A stretch of DNA of 64,000 nucleotides from Nitrospirota bacterium (GCA_014874185.1 JACWAF010000019.1:1-64000), one strand, 5' to 3'; positions 26,656 to 35,814 are shown, counted from the first letter of the stretch. Numbers and translations: made by a program. The notes: generated by a model from the letters alone, not told the origin.

Positions 26656-26683
26656 ATTTTATATGAATGGAATCGGTTGTCAA
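26656..26683 (-). promoter_or_regulatory. Promoter of the DUF4382-like lipoprotein gene
   Basis: On the minus strand a consensus TTGACA (26678-26683) and TAAAAT (26656-26661) are 16 bases apart. The start codon is 66 bases downstream of the -10 box. Confidence 0.7.
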
Positions 26684-26704
26684 AAGTTTTCAAAAAGGGC
26701 AAAG

Positions 26705-26734
26705 TTGTTGAATTTTAAATGGCTTTGATAATAC
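26705..26734 (+). promoter_or_regulatory. Weak candidate promoter for yggS operon
   Basis: TTGTTG (26705-26710) and TAATAC (26729-26734) are 18 bases apart, 21 bases before the yggS ATG. TATATA at 26735-26740 is an alternative -10. Confidence 0.35.
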
Positions 26735-26755
26735 TATATAAACTGTTCAAACGGG

Positions 26756-27451
26756 ATGTCAGGCGGAATTGAAGGCAATATCGGGGCCGTGCTCGGGCGG
26801 ATCGAAAGAGCCGCCCTCAAGTCCGGGAGGAAGGCGGGGGACATCATGCTCCTTGCCGTCTCGAAGACTGCAAGCCCGCAGTTGGTAAGAGAGGCGTTCC
26901 GGGCCGGTCAGCGCCATTTCGCCGAGAGCCGCGTCCAGGAGGCCAGGGCCAAGATGAAAGAGCTTGAAGACCTCGAAATAGACTGGCAGTTTATCGGCCA
27001 TTTGCAGATCAATAAGGCCAGGGCGGCCGTAGGCTGCGGATTCTCGCTTATCCACTCGGTGGACAGCAAAAAACTCCTTTTGGAGCTTGAGAGGGAAGCC
27101 GCCAGGGCCGGGCGCGTGCAGAGGGCGCTTCTGGAAGTGAAGCTCTCGCCGGAGGAAACCAAGCACGGGGTTGAAGAAGAAGGTTTGATGGAACTGCTCA
27201 TCGGGTCCGGAAAGACAAAGCACATGAAAATAGAAGGGCTGATGACCATACCCCCCTATTCCGATCGCCCGGAAGACTCCAGGCCTTATTTCAGGAGATT
27301 GAGGGAACTCAGGGACAGGGCGGAGGGCGAGGGTTTCCGGCTTCCGGAGCTTTCGATGGGGATGTCCAACGATTTCGAAATAGCAATCGAAGAAGGCTCC
27401 ACGATAGTGCGCGTGGGCACGGCCATCTTCGGGGAGCGGGGTCAGGCATGA
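26756..27451 (+). CDS. yggS: YggS-family pyridoxal-phosphate homeostasis protein
   Basis: A 231-residue single-domain PLP-binding protein of the alanine-racemase-like barrel fold without known catalysis. The PLP Lys lies in LLAVSKTAS, and the family pattern is complete: FAESRVQEARAK, WQFIGHLQINKAR, HSVDS, GLMTIPPY and LSMGMSNDFEIAI. It buffers PLP and affects amino-acid metabolism. It heads the cluster yggS-proC-yggT-divIVA-hisS and overlaps proC by four bases. The Shine-Dalgarno is poor. Confidence 0.94.
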   Translation: MSGGIEGNIGAVLGRIERAALKSGRKAGDIMLLAVSKTASPQLVREAFRAGQRHFAESRVQEARAKMKELEDLEIDWQFIGHLQINKARAAVGCGFSLIHSVDSKKLLLELEREAARAGRVQRALLEVKLSPEETKHGVEEEGLMELLIGSGKTKHMKIEGLMTIPPYSDRPEDSRPYFRRLRELRDRAEGEGFRLPELSMGMSNDFEIAIEEGSTIVRVGTAIFGERGQA

Positions 27452-28257
27452 GTAATCTCACGATAGGTTTCATCGGCGGAGGCAATATGGCCGAGGCCCT
27501 CATAAAGGGGCTTACGGCCCAGCCACGGCTGGGCAATAAGGACATAATCGTCTCCGAGCCCAGGGAAGAGCGCCGCTCCTACCTTGAAAAGACCTATGGG
27601 GTCAAAGCCACCGGGTCGAATGCCGAGGCCGTAAAAGCCTCCGGCATCATCGTCCTTGCCATTAAGCCGCAGATAATGGAAGAGGTGCTGAATGGGATTG
27701 CCCCTTTCGTAGACGAAGAGAAAGCGGTTGTCTCCATAGCGGCCGGGGTGAGGCTTTCATACCTGGAAAGGAAGCTGAAAACCAAAAAGCTTGTGCGCGT
27801 TATGCCCAACACCCCCGCCCTTGTCGGCCAGGGGATGACCGTGCTCTCCCTCTGCGAGTGCATGCACGGGGAAGAGATGTCCATAATCCGGGATGTGTTC
27901 ATGTCCGTGGGAAAGGTGATAACCCTGCCCGAGAAATACATGGACGCGGTGACGGCCCTTTCCGGGAGCGGCCCGGCTTTCGTCGCGCTCTTTCTGGAAG
28001 GGATGATAGAGGGCGCGGTAAAGATGGGCCTGAAGGAGGAGGACGCGCGGATGCTTGCCATAGAGACGGCGATAGGGACGGCCCGGCTCCTGGAAGAGGA
28101 AGGGCTCAGCACAACGAGACTCCGCGAGATGGTAACTTCGCCGGGCGGCACCACGGAGGCCGGCCTGAAGGCGTTCGAGGCGGAGGGACTGAAAGAGACC
28201 GTCCACAAGGCAATCGAGAGCGCAACCCAAAGAGCGAAGGAGCTTGGAAAGGACTGA
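27448..28257 (+). CDS. proC: Pyrroline-5-carboxylate reductase ProC
   Basis: ProC makes proline from pyrroline-5-carboxylate with NAD(P)H. The 269-residue protein has the Rossmann start IGFIGGGNMAEALIKGL and the C-terminal dimer and substrate region ALSGSGPAFVA and TSPGGTTEAGL. The start overlaps yggS by ATGA and the stop overlaps yggT by one base, so the genes are translationally coupled. Confidence 0.96.
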   Translation: MSNLTIGFIGGGNMAEALIKGLTAQPRLGNKDIIVSEPREERRSYLEKTYGVKATGSNAEAVKASGIIVLAIKPQIMEEVLNGIAPFVDEEKAVVSIAAGVRLSYLERKLKTKKLVRVMPNTPALVGQGMTVLSLCECMHGEEMSIIRDVFMSVGKVITLPEKYMDAVTALSGSGPAFVALFLEGMIEGAVKMGLKEEDARMLAIETAIGTARLLEEEGLSTTRLREMVTSPGGTTEAGLKAFEAEGLKETVHKAIESATQRAKELGKD

Positions 28258-28556
28258 TGGTAATCTACTATTTCATAACCGCAATAGCCAGGATACTGGA
28301 CATAGTCCTCAGCATTTATACGTGGGTAATAATAGCCGCCGCGCTCATAAGCTGGGTGAGCCCGGACCCATACAACCCGATAGTGCGGTTCCTCTACCGT
28401 GTTACAGAGCCGGTCCTGCGCCCGATAAGGAGGCGGCTGGGCGTATTGGGCGGCATCGATTTTTCCCCGATGATAGTCATACTGATCATACTTCTAATAA
28501 AATATTTCGTAATAGGGCTTTTGAGGCAGCTTGCATTCAGATTTGCAGCGATATAG
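28257..28556 (+). CDS. yggT: YggT-family membrane protein
   Basis: A 99-residue protein with two hydrophobic segments (about 2-30 and 66-92) and the YggT family block YTWVIIAAALISWVSPDPYNP and VTEPVLRPIRR. In Gram-positive bacteria the homologue YlmG stands in the ylm cell-division cluster; the function here is unknown. It begins TGATG on the proC stop and lies 52 bases before divIVA. Confidence 0.92.
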   Translation: MVIYYFITAIARILDIVLSIYTWVIIAAALISWVSPDPYNPIVRFLYRVTEPVLRPIRRRLGVLGGIDFSPMIVILIILLIKYFVIGLLRQLAFRFAAI

Positions 28557-28608
28557 CGGCAGAGGGGCGCGGGGCGCAAAGGCCGCTTAATAAAATCAGG
28601 AGGTAGCG

Positions 28609-29133
28609 ATGAGGATTTCGCCCCTGGACATCCAGCAGAAGAACTTCCCCATGAGGTTTCGGGGATTCGACCCCGACGAGGTCTACGCCTTTCTGGAACT
28701 CATAAGGGAGGAGATGGAAGAGCTGAACCGCGAGAACGCCTCCCTGAAAGAGACCGTCGGCCGGCTGGAGAACCAGCTTAAGGACTACAAGGACATGGAG
28801 GTGGCCCTCAGAGAGACCCTGATGACCGCCCAGCAGATGGTGGACGAGTACAAGAACAACGCCCGGAAGGAGGCCGAGCTGATCATCCGCGAGGCCGAGA
28901 TAAAAGGCGAAGAGATGCTCAGGGACGCCCAGGAGCGCGTGGTGAAGATCCACGAAGACATCGTGGACCTGAAGGGCATCAGGAGGCATTTCAAGGAAGA
29001 GCTGCGCCGCCTGATAGACAGCCATCTGAGCATGGTGGAGTTCGACAGGGAGCGCGAGGGCGAGGCCGAAGAGGAGAGCGCAGCCGCCCCGGATTTCCTG
29101 GAAGACCCCGGAGAGGACGACAGCGCCAGGTGA
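28609..29133 (+). CDS. DivIVA-domain coiled-coil protein
   Basis: A 174-residue protein with the N-terminal DivIVA membrane-curvature-binding motif (SPLDIQQKNFPMRFRGFDPDEVYAFL), a long coiled coil from about 30 to 145, and an acidic tail. DivIVA proteins sit at curved membranes such as poles and septa and recruit division or growth proteins. AGGAGG is six bases before the ATG. It overlaps hisS by GTGA. DivIVA is uncommon in proteobacteria but known in other Gram-negative phyla. Confidence 0.92.
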   Translation: MRISPLDIQQKNFPMRFRGFDPDEVYAFLELIREEMEELNRENASLKETVGRLENQLKDYKDMEVALRETLMTAQQMVDEYKNNARKEAELIIREAEIKGEEMLRDAQERVVKIHEDIVDLKGIRRHFKEELRRLIDSHLSMVEFDREREGEAEEESAAAPDFLEDPGEDDSAR

Positions 29134-30398
29134 AACCGCGGTTCCATGCCCTGAAGGGCGTTGAAGACATACTGCCCCCCGATACATACCTTTGGCGGGA
29201 TATAGAACGCAAGGCCATGCAGGCCTTTGGCCCCTGCGGCTTCGAAGAGATAAAAATTCCCATAATTGAGCATACCGAACTCTTCTTAAGGAGCATCGGC
29301 GAGACCACCGATATTGTGGAAAAAGAGATGTATACCTTCACGGACAAGGGCGGGCGCAGCGTCACGCTTCGCCCGGAGGGGACCGCCCCGGTCGTCCGTG
29401 CTTATGTGGAGCATAACCTCGCCACGCGGCCGTCTCCCCAGAAATTCTTCTACCGGGGGCCGATGTTCCGCTATGAGAGGCCCCAGAAGGGCAGGCAGAG
29501 ACAGTTTTACCAGATAGGGGTGGAGGCGTTCGGTGTGGCGGAACCGGGCATAGACGCTGAAGTGATAGCCATGCTTATCGATTTTCTTGAGAAAGCCGGG
29601 CTCTCCAGCTCGCTCTCGCTGGAGCTGAACTCGATAGGCTGCGATGTCTGCCGCCCGGATTATAAGGCAAAACTCAGGGAGTACTTCGGGGGCAGGCTGA
29701 GTGAACTCTGCCCGGACTGCGCGCGCCGCTTCGAGCAGAACCCGCTGCGCATCCTTGATTGCAAGGTTGAAAGGTGCGCGGCCCTGAAACAGGACGCCCC
29801 GCTGATAACAGACAGCCTCTGCGAGGCTTGCCGGACGCATTTCGACGAGCTTAAAAACCTGCTTGGGAATCTGGGAATAGATTACAAGCTGAACCCGCGT
29901 ATGGTGCGCGGACTGGATTACTACACGAGGACCACCTTCGAGGTGACCACTAACCTGCTGGGCGCGCAGAACGCTGTGGCCGCAGGCGGAAGGTATGACA
30001 AGCTTGTAGAGGAGTTCGGCGGGCCGCCGACCCCGGCCATAGGGTTTGCCGCCGGGACAGAGCGCCTGGCCGCGTTATTGCAGTCCACTCTCAAGGCGCC
30101 CTCGCCAAGTCTGTTCATAGCCACTCTGGGCGCGGAGGCCTCGCGCGAGGCCCTGAAGATGGCCGTCTCGCTGAGGCGGAAGGGCATATGGACCGAGATT
30201 GGCTACGGAGGGGCATCCCTCAAGAGCCAGCTCCGCAAAGCCGACCGGACCGGAGCGGTCTACGTCTTCATAATCGGAGAGGACGAACTGCGCGAGCGAA
30301 AGGCGAAATGGAAGAACCTGAAGGACGGCTCTTCTGGAGAGGTCCGCCTGGAAGACGCGGAAGGCTTCATCCAGAACGCGGGCCAGCGGCTTGCATGA
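29130..30398 (+). CDS. hisS: Histidine-tRNA ligase
   Basis: A class II synthetase of 422 residues that charges tRNA-His. Motif 2 (FYRGPMFRYERPQKGRQRQF), the His-specific block VRGLDYYTRTTFE and GGRYD are all present, with a C-terminal anticodon-binding domain from about residue 325. The GTG start overlaps the divIVA stop, and the stop overlaps the histidine kinase start, both by four bases. Confidence 0.97.
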   Translation: MKPRFHALKGVEDILPPDTYLWRDIERKAMQAFGPCGFEEIKIPIIEHTELFLRSIGETTDIVEKEMYTFTDKGGRSVTLRPEGTAPVVRAYVEHNLATRPSPQKFFYRGPMFRYERPQKGRQRQFYQIGVEAFGVAEPGIDAEVIAMLIDFLEKAGLSSSLSLELNSIGCDVCRPDYKAKLREYFGGRLSELCPDCARRFEQNPLRILDCKVERCAALKQDAPLITDSLCEACRTHFDELKNLLGNLGIDYKLNPRMVRGLDYYTRTTFEVTTNLLGAQNAVAAGGRYDKLVEEFGGPPTPAIGFAAGTERLAALLQSTLKAPSPSLFIATLGAEASREALKMAVSLRRKGIWTEIGYGGASLKSQLRKADRTGAVYVFIIGEDELRERKAKWKNLKDGSSGEVRLEDAEGFIQNAGQRLA

Positions 30399-33300
30399 TT
30401 GCCCTGGGCCTTGTCGTCTCCCTGCTGGCCTCTATCGCCTGCCTGTTCGCTTTTCGAAGGCTTTCCAGGTCGGTCCAGGAGATACGGAACGGGATAGAGA
30501 GGCTCAAGAGGGGCGATTTTGGACCGCAGGCAATCGGTGCGCAATCCGGTCCTCTGGCGGATGAGTTCAGGCAGCTGACTGAGAGCCTCCGGGAAAGGTT
30601 CACCGCGCTGGACTGGAAGGCCCGGTATTTGGAAAGCATGCCGGACCCCGTGCTGGTGCTCGATTACGACAACCTCATAATGGATTTCAATCCCGCCTTC
30701 ACGGCCCTGCTTGGATACAGTAAAGAGGACATGGTGGGCTACTCCATATTCGATCTTATGGACGAGGAGAACGGGAAGGTGATGTCCCGGAACCTTCTGG
30801 CAAACGGGCATGGAAAGCTGACCTCGCACGAGGTGTCCCTGATTGCCAGGGGAGGCAAGGCGGTGCCCGTGCTTATCTCATGCGCCCCCGTAACGGACAG
30901 GGAAGGAGAGGTGGTGGCCAAGGTGGGGGTGCTGAAGGAATTCAGCAAGGAGGTCTCTCTCCGGAAAAGCCTCAGGGAACTTGGCGAGAACCGCCGGGTC
31001 ATAATGGACAGCATGCCCGATATCCTCCTGGTCCTTAACCGGGAATATGAAATAGTGCTTGCAAACAGGACCGCGTGCGAGACCGGGGGCGAATTGGCCG
31101 GCAAGAGGTGTTACGAGGTCTTCCACGACAGGGAGTCCGTCTGCCCCGGCACGGACGGCCAGGACTGCCCCGTACAGGAGGTATTCAGGCAGGGGAAGCC
31201 CTCGGGGGCCGTGCACCTCTACCACGAACAGGGCCGCAGGAAATATGTGCAGATAAGCGCCTATCCCATAAAGGACGAGGACGGGCTCGTGCGGAACGCA
31301 GTCTGCATAATGAGGGACATAACCGCAGGCAAGACGTACGAGGACGAGATAGCGAGGCGCAACAAGGAACTGGCTACCCTGCTTTCCATTTCAAGGAAGG
31401 TGAACAATTCCCTGAAGGGCGAAGACATATTCAACTCCGCCCTGGAGAGCCTGATAGAGCTCACCGGCATGCAGGGCGGGGCCATCTTCCCGCTCGACGA
31501 GTTGGGGAGGGAACTCGCCTGCAATTATCACAGGGGGCTTTCGGACGATTACATAAAGGGAATGGCAAAGTTCCGGGTTGGGGAGGACATCCCCGGGAGG
31601 GTGGCGCAAAATGGGGAGATATTCACATCCGCCGACCTCACTGAAGACAGCAGGGCCCGGAGGTCGCTCTTCATCCATACGGGCATAAGGGGATGCGCTA
31701 GCTTCCCGATAAAGGGGAAAGAGAAGACTATCGGCGTTTTCTGCCTCTTCAGTTTCGGCCGGCACGAGTTCACGCCGGATGAGGAGAGGATATTCATGTC
31801 CGTGGGGGAGATAACCGGAATAGCCTTCGACAACATAAAGCTTTACGAGAAGATGAAGCTCCTTTACCAGCAGCACAAATGGAGAAAGACCGAGGAACAG
31901 AAAAAGCTCCTCGAACTGGCAAGCGTCCTCTCGACGAAGCTCGATGTAAGGGAGATGCTCGACACGGCCATCCTCACGGTAAAACAGTTCTTCAGGGCGG
32001 ATTTCGCCTGTTTTCTGGAGATGGACAACGGGGGGAACCTGGTAGTGAGGTCCGCCCCTGGTTCGGGGCTGCCCGAAGGCGCGTTGATATATGAAAAGGG
32101 CGATAACTCGATAGAGGCCGCCGCCATCAGGACGAAGAGGCCCGTGATCGTGGAGGACATCCAGTCACAATATGGATACGCCTTTGCAAGGGACATAGCG
32201 CGCGGGCAGTACAAGGTGGCCTGCGCCATACCGGTATACTCGGGCAACCGCGCGCTCTCCGCACTGAGCTTCTACTGTTCTTACTTCAAGCGGCTGAGGG
32301 ACGAGGACATCTTTTTCTTCCAGACGATGGCCAACATACTGGATGTGGCCCTGGAAAGGGCGCAGCTATATGATAAATTCATCATAGGCAAAGGGATGTC
32401 CGAGACGATCCTGGAGAGCATAGAGGACGGGATCATCACCGTGGACACCCAGGGCAGGGTGCTGGCCGCAAACAGGGCCGCCGGGGCCCTTGCCGGGATA
32501 GACCCGGTTTCGGCACTGGGCCGGTACTTCAGCGAACTCTTCGGGGATTCCGAAGAGGATCTGAAGTTCAGCTATCTGCTCTCGAAGATAATGGAAGAGG
32601 TCCTGCAGGGCAATCACATGGAAAGAGAGGCGGCCATAACCGGCCGGAGCGGCAGGAAGGTCCCGATCCTCCTCAACGGATATCCGGCAAGGGACCAGAA
32701 GGGTTCGGTGGCAGCCGTCATCTTCGCGCTGCGGGACATCTCAAGGCACGAGGAGGCCGACAGCATAAAAAGCGAGTTCCTGCGGAGCGCCTCTCACGAG
32801 TTCCGCACCCCGCTCTCCGCGATAGTGGGCATGACGGAGATGATCCTCGACCGGGAGGTCTCCAGGGAGAAGGAGCGCGTTTACCTGGAGACCATATACA
32901 CCGAGGGGAAGAGGCTTTCCGAGATAGTGTCCTGTCTCCTTGATCTTGACGCCATCGAGAGCGGCAAAGAGGTCTTGAGGCTGGGCGAGACCAGCCTTGA
33001 CAGCCTCATATCGGAGGTGCTCGCCGAGTTCGCGCCCGCCGCGGGCAGGAAGGGAGTTGACCTGAGCGTGTCGATGGAAGGCGATATGCGCGGGTTCAAG
33101 GCCGATGCCGAAAAGCTCAAGCAGATGCTCAGGAACCTCATGCAGAATTCCCTCACCTACTCAGATCCGGGCTCAAGGATAGAGATAACAGGCGAGAGAG
33201 TGGAGGGCGGCCTCGAGTTGGTCCTGAGGGACACGGGATGGGGCATACCGGAAGATGACCTGAAGCACCTGGGCCAGAAATTCTACAGGGGCCGCTACGC

Positions 33301-33460
33301 ACAGAAGACCAAGGGCAAGGGCCTGGGCCTCGCACTGGTCAAGGAGATAGTAAAACTGCACCGGGGCGCTATCGGGATAGACTCTCATGAGGGGAAAGGC
33401 ACTACCATAAAAATAGAGATTCCGGAGAAAGGGACCGATGAGCAAGATCCTTCTGATTGA
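30395..33460 (+). CDS. Multi-sensor histidine kinase (PAS-PAS-GAF-GAF-PAS-HisKA-HATPase)
   Basis: A 1021-residue sensor kinase. One membrane helix (2-20) is followed directly by a HAMP-like stretch, PAS1 (about 75-185), PAS2 (205-312), GAF1 (335-490), GAF2 (515-660), PAS3 (675-790), HisKA with phospho-acceptor His801 (SASHEFRTP) and the ATPase domain (NLMQNSLTYSD, DTGWGIP, GKGLGLAL). PAS2 has three Cys (239, 250, 258) in a spacing that could bind a metal or act as redox switch. The start overlaps hisS by ATGA; an open frame 69 codons upstream is a shadow of hisS. The 3' end overlaps the response regulator by 23 bases, so they are probably a pair. The signal is unknown. Confidence 0.93.
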   Translation: MIALGLVVSLLASIACLFAFRRLSRSVQEIRNGIERLKRGDFGPQAIGAQSGPLADEFRQLTESLRERFTALDWKARYLESMPDPVLVLDYDNLIMDFNPAFTALLGYSKEDMVGYSIFDLMDEENGKVMSRNLLANGHGKLTSHEVSLIARGGKAVPVLISCAPVTDREGEVVAKVGVLKEFSKEVSLRKSLRELGENRRVIMDSMPDILLVLNREYEIVLANRTACETGGELAGKRCYEVFHDRESVCPGTDGQDCPVQEVFRQGKPSGAVHLYHEQGRRKYVQISAYPIKDEDGLVRNAVCIMRDITAGKTYEDEIARRNKELATLLSISRKVNNSLKGEDIFNSALESLIELTGMQGGAIFPLDELGRELACNYHRGLSDDYIKGMAKFRVGEDIPGRVAQNGEIFTSADLTEDSRARRSLFIHTGIRGCASFPIKGKEKTIGVFCLFSFGRHEFTPDEERIFMSVGEITGIAFDNIKLYEKMKLLYQQHKWRKTEEQKKLLELASVLSTKLDVREMLDTAILTVKQFFRADFACFLEMDNGGNLVVRSAPGSGLPEGALIYEKGDNSIEAAAIRTKRPVIVEDIQSQYGYAFARDIARGQYKVACAIPVYSGNRALSALSFYCSYFKRLRDEDIFFFQTMANILDVALERAQLYDKFIIGKGMSETILESIEDGIITVDTQGRVLAANRAAGALAGIDPVSALGRYFSELFGDSEEDLKFSYLLSKIMEEVLQGNHMEREAAITGRSGRKVPILLNGYPARDQKGSVAAVIFALRDISRHEEADSIKSEFLRSASHEFRTPLSAIVGMTEMILDREVSREKERVYLETIYTEGKRLSEIVSCLLDLDAIESGKEVLRLGETSLDSLISEVLAEFAPAAGRKGVDLSVSMEGDMRGFKADAEKLKQMLRNLMQNSLTYSDPGSRIEITGERVEGGLELVLRDTGWGIPEDDLKHLGQKFYRGRYAQKTKGKGLGLALVKEIVKLHRGAIGIDSHEGKGTTIKIEIPEKGTDEQDPSD

Positions 33461-33818
33461 CGACGAGCCTTTCATCTTGATGATGATTGAAGACAAGCTG
33501 AAGAGGGCCGGGCTTGCGGTAGTCACTCAACGGGAAAGCGTTACCGCAGTGGAGAGGGCCAGGAGGGAGCGGCCCGACCTGATCATCCTGGACTGGATGA
33601 TGCCGGAGGTAAGCGGGCTGGAGGTCTGCAAGGCCCTCAAATCCGACCCGGAACTCTCACATATCCCGATAATCATGCTTACCGCGAAGAGCCAGGAGGA
33701 CGAAGAGAAACTTGGGATCAGCTGCGGCGTGGAGCGTTACATGATCAAGCCTTTCAGCCCCAAGATACTGCTTGAATACGTCCTTGAAGTCCTGGAAAAA
33801 TACAAACGGAAACCCTGA
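33438..33818 (+). CDS. Single-domain response regulator
   Basis: A 126-residue receiver domain without an output domain. The acidic pair in IDDEPF, phospho-acceptor Asp52 (ILDWMMP), the Thr in MLTAKS and the Lys of MIKPFS are all present. It overlaps the kinase gene upstream and is followed by a terminator, so it closes the operon. With no output domain it must act by protein contact, for example in a phosphorelay. Confidence 0.93.
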   Translation: MSKILLIDDEPFILMMIEDKLKRAGLAVVTQRESVTAVERARRERPDLIILDWMMPEVSGLEVCKALKSDPELSHIPIIMLTAKSQEDEEKLGISCGVERYMIKPFSPKILLEYVLEVLEKYKRKP

Positions 33819-33841
33819 CATATCCGTAAATAAACGCATCA

Positions 33842-33870
33842 GGGCCCGCCTTGGCGGGCCCTTTCATTTT
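33842..33870 (+). terminator. Terminator of the yggS-response regulator operon
   Basis: GGGCCCGCC (33842-33850) and GGCGGGCCC (33853-33861) form a perfect nine-base stem, followed by TTTCATTTT. It lies 23 bases after the stop codon. Confidence 0.88.
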
Positions 33871-33965
33871 CACCTGCTGTGACAGGGATTACATCTTTTT
33901 ATCGACCCGTCCGGTTAGAATCCACCTGATTCTTTTGAATTGACCAAAAACCAGTTCTGTTTCCG

Positions 33966-33996
33966 AAAAGGCAAACTCCGCACGGGCGGGCCTTTT
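33966..33996 (+). promoter_or_regulatory. Leader hairpin before the glycosidase-like lipoprotein gene
   Basis: AAAAGGC (33966-33972) pairs with GCCTTTT (33990-33996), enclosing an inner stem CCGC/GCGG with a tetraloop. A T run completes an attenuator-like or terminator-like shape 16 bases before the ATG and just ahead of the GGAGG site. GGCAAACTCCGC recalls part of a cyclic di-GMP riboswitch, but the rest of that motif is missing. Confidence 0.4.
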
Positions 33997-34012
33997 TAGT
34001 GGAGGTAAAAAG

Positions 34013-35566
34013 ATGAGAAGATTTCAAGGGCACTGGAGCTATGCGGCAATCTGCACGCTGATCCTGCTGGCGTTCACAATGGCCGGATGCGGAGGAGGAG
34101 GCGGAAGCGCGTCCACAAGCCCCGGCGCCAGCAGCGGAAGCAGCCTTCAGCCTTCCGGCTCCAATCCGGACCAGCCAACCCCGCCCCCTTCAAACGGGAA
34201 TACTTCCGGGGCACAGCCGCCCTCGGGCAATACCAACGGCACTCAGCCCCCGGCAGCCGGAGGCTCGGGCGGCACACAGACTGCCTCGATGGGCCCGCTG
34301 AAGGTATGCGCCTCGAACCCGCGCTACTTCTGCGACCCGCAGGGCAACCCGGTCTATCTCACCGGCTCCCACACATGGAGCGACCTCAAGGAGGTGGACT
34401 CCACCACAAACCCCCCTGCCCCGTTTGATTACACCGCCTGGCTGGATTTCCTCCAGGCCCATAATCACAATTTCATGCGCGGCTGGACTTGGGAGCTGTC
34501 CAAGTATACCTATGACGGCACGATGAACTATTCCTCCCCGTTCCCTTGGCCAAGAACGGGGCCCGGCACCGCGCTGGACGGCCAGCCCAAGTTCGATCTC
34601 TCGCAGTTCAACCAGGCCTACTTCGACCGGATAAGAAACGAGGTCATCGAGGCCGGGCAGCGGGGGATTTATGTCTCGATCATGCTCTTCGAGGGGCACG
34701 GGGTGCAGGAGTCGCTTGCCCCCTGGTGCTGGAACGGCCACCCGTTCAATATCAACAACAACATTAACGGGATAAACGGCGACCCCAACGGGGACGGCCG
34801 GGGCACGGAGATAGACACCCTCCAGATCCCCGCCGTGACCGCCATCCAGGAGGCCTATGTCAAAAAGATGATAGACACCCTGAACGACCTGGACAACGTG
34901 CTCTGGGAAGTGGCCAACGAGGCCGGTTCCTATTCGACCCAATGGCAGTACCATATGATCAATTTCATCAAGAGCTACGAGGCCACAAAGCCCAAGCAGC
35001 ACCCCGTTGGGATGACCTTCCAGTACGCTGGCGGCAGCACCTCTACGTTATTTGCCAGCCCGGCGGACTGGATATCCCCCGGCACGGACATGCCTTATCA
35101 GACGAATCCCCCTGCCGCCGACGGCAGCAAGGTCGTCATAGTGGACACCGATCATCTTGGCGGCGCCTGGGGCGACAGGACATGGATATGGAAGTGCTTC
35201 GCGCGCGGCCTGAACCCCATAGTGATGGACCCCTATCTTGAAGGGGGCGGCAACGAGGGCGAGAGGGTCGCCATGGGCGAGACGCTTACATATGCTAAGA
35301 AGATGGATTTAGGCTCGGATGTCCCCAGGGGAGACCTCTCCTCCACGGGTTATGCGCTGGCAAATCCGGGCAAGGAGTACCTGGTCTATCAGCCCGGTTC
35401 AGGAAGCTCTTTCAGCGTGAGCCTTGCGGCCGGAACTTACAGTTACGAGTGGTTCAACACGGCCACGAACTCCGTGGCCGCAACCGGCACCGTGACCTCG
35501 AACGGCGGGTCTCTGAGCTTCACACCCCCGTTCTCGACAGACGCGGTGCTGTATCTGCATCAGTAA
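34013..35566 (+). CDS. Lipoprotein with glycoside-hydrolase-like domain
   Basis: A 517-residue protein with a lipoprotein signal ending TMAGC (Cys about residue 26), a Gly/Ser/Pro/Asn-rich linker to about residue 95, then a domain resembling DUF4038-type TIM-barrel glycosidases: FLTGSHTWSDL-like start (YLTGSHTWSDLK), PFDYTAWLDFLQAHNHNFMRGW, and WEVANEAG, where the Asn-Glu pair is the usual acid/base site. A C-terminal beta-sandwich (about 415-517) ends the protein. It would sit on the cell surface or in the periplasm and act on a polysaccharide; the substrate is unknown. GGAGG is spaced correctly to the ATG. It is a single gene between two terminators. Confidence 0.75.
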   Translation: MRRFQGHWSYAAICTLILLAFTMAGCGGGGGSASTSPGASSGSSLQPSGSNPDQPTPPPSNGNTSGAQPPSGNTNGTQPPAAGGSGGTQTASMGPLKVCASNPRYFCDPQGNPVYLTGSHTWSDLKEVDSTTNPPAPFDYTAWLDFLQAHNHNFMRGWTWELSKYTYDGTMNYSSPFPWPRTGPGTALDGQPKFDLSQFNQAYFDRIRNEVIEAGQRGIYVSIMLFEGHGVQESLAPWCWNGHPFNINNNINGINGDPNGDGRGTEIDTLQIPAVTAIQEAYVKKMIDTLNDLDNVLWEVANEAGSYSTQWQYHMINFIKSYEATKPKQHPVGMTFQYAGGSTSTLFASPADWISPGTDMPYQTNPPAADGSKVVIVDTDHLGGAWGDRTWIWKCFARGLNPIVMDPYLEGGGNEGERVAMGETLTYAKKMDLGSDVPRGDLSSTGYALANPGKEYLVYQPGSGSSFSVSLAAGTYSYEWFNTATNSVAATGTVTSNGGSLSFTPPFSTDAVLYLHQ

Positions 35567-35582
35567 ATTTTCTCCTTGACTG

Positions 35583-35628
35583 AAAAGAGGGGGCGGGCGC
35601 AAGCGCCCGCCCCCTCTTTTCTCTTTTT
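35583..35628 (+). terminator. Strong terminator after the glycosidase-like lipoprotein gene
   Basis: A perfect 18-base stem (35583-35600 with 35603-35620) with a two-base centre, rich in G/C, ends in a T run and TTTCTCTTTTT. It begins 17 bases after the stop codon. Confidence 0.93.
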
Positions 35629-35814
35629 GATTACTCGAATTTTAAATTCAAATTTTGATTACACCGGCTAAGGCGCATTCATCGCTGCGGCTTGGGAGTG
35701 AAGATTACTTCTGAAATGGAACCGTCCCATTTTCGCCCTTTTCTAAGTAATCCTTTGTTTGTCATTCCGGGCTTGACCCGGAACCCAGAGATGTGTAGTA
35801 GTGTAGTGGGTCGA

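Noticed and set aside
33951-34012. Cyclic di-GMP (GEMM) riboswitch before the glycosidase-like gene
   Set aside because: Only GGCAAACTCCGC resembles it; the GACGCAAAGCC part and second stem are missing.
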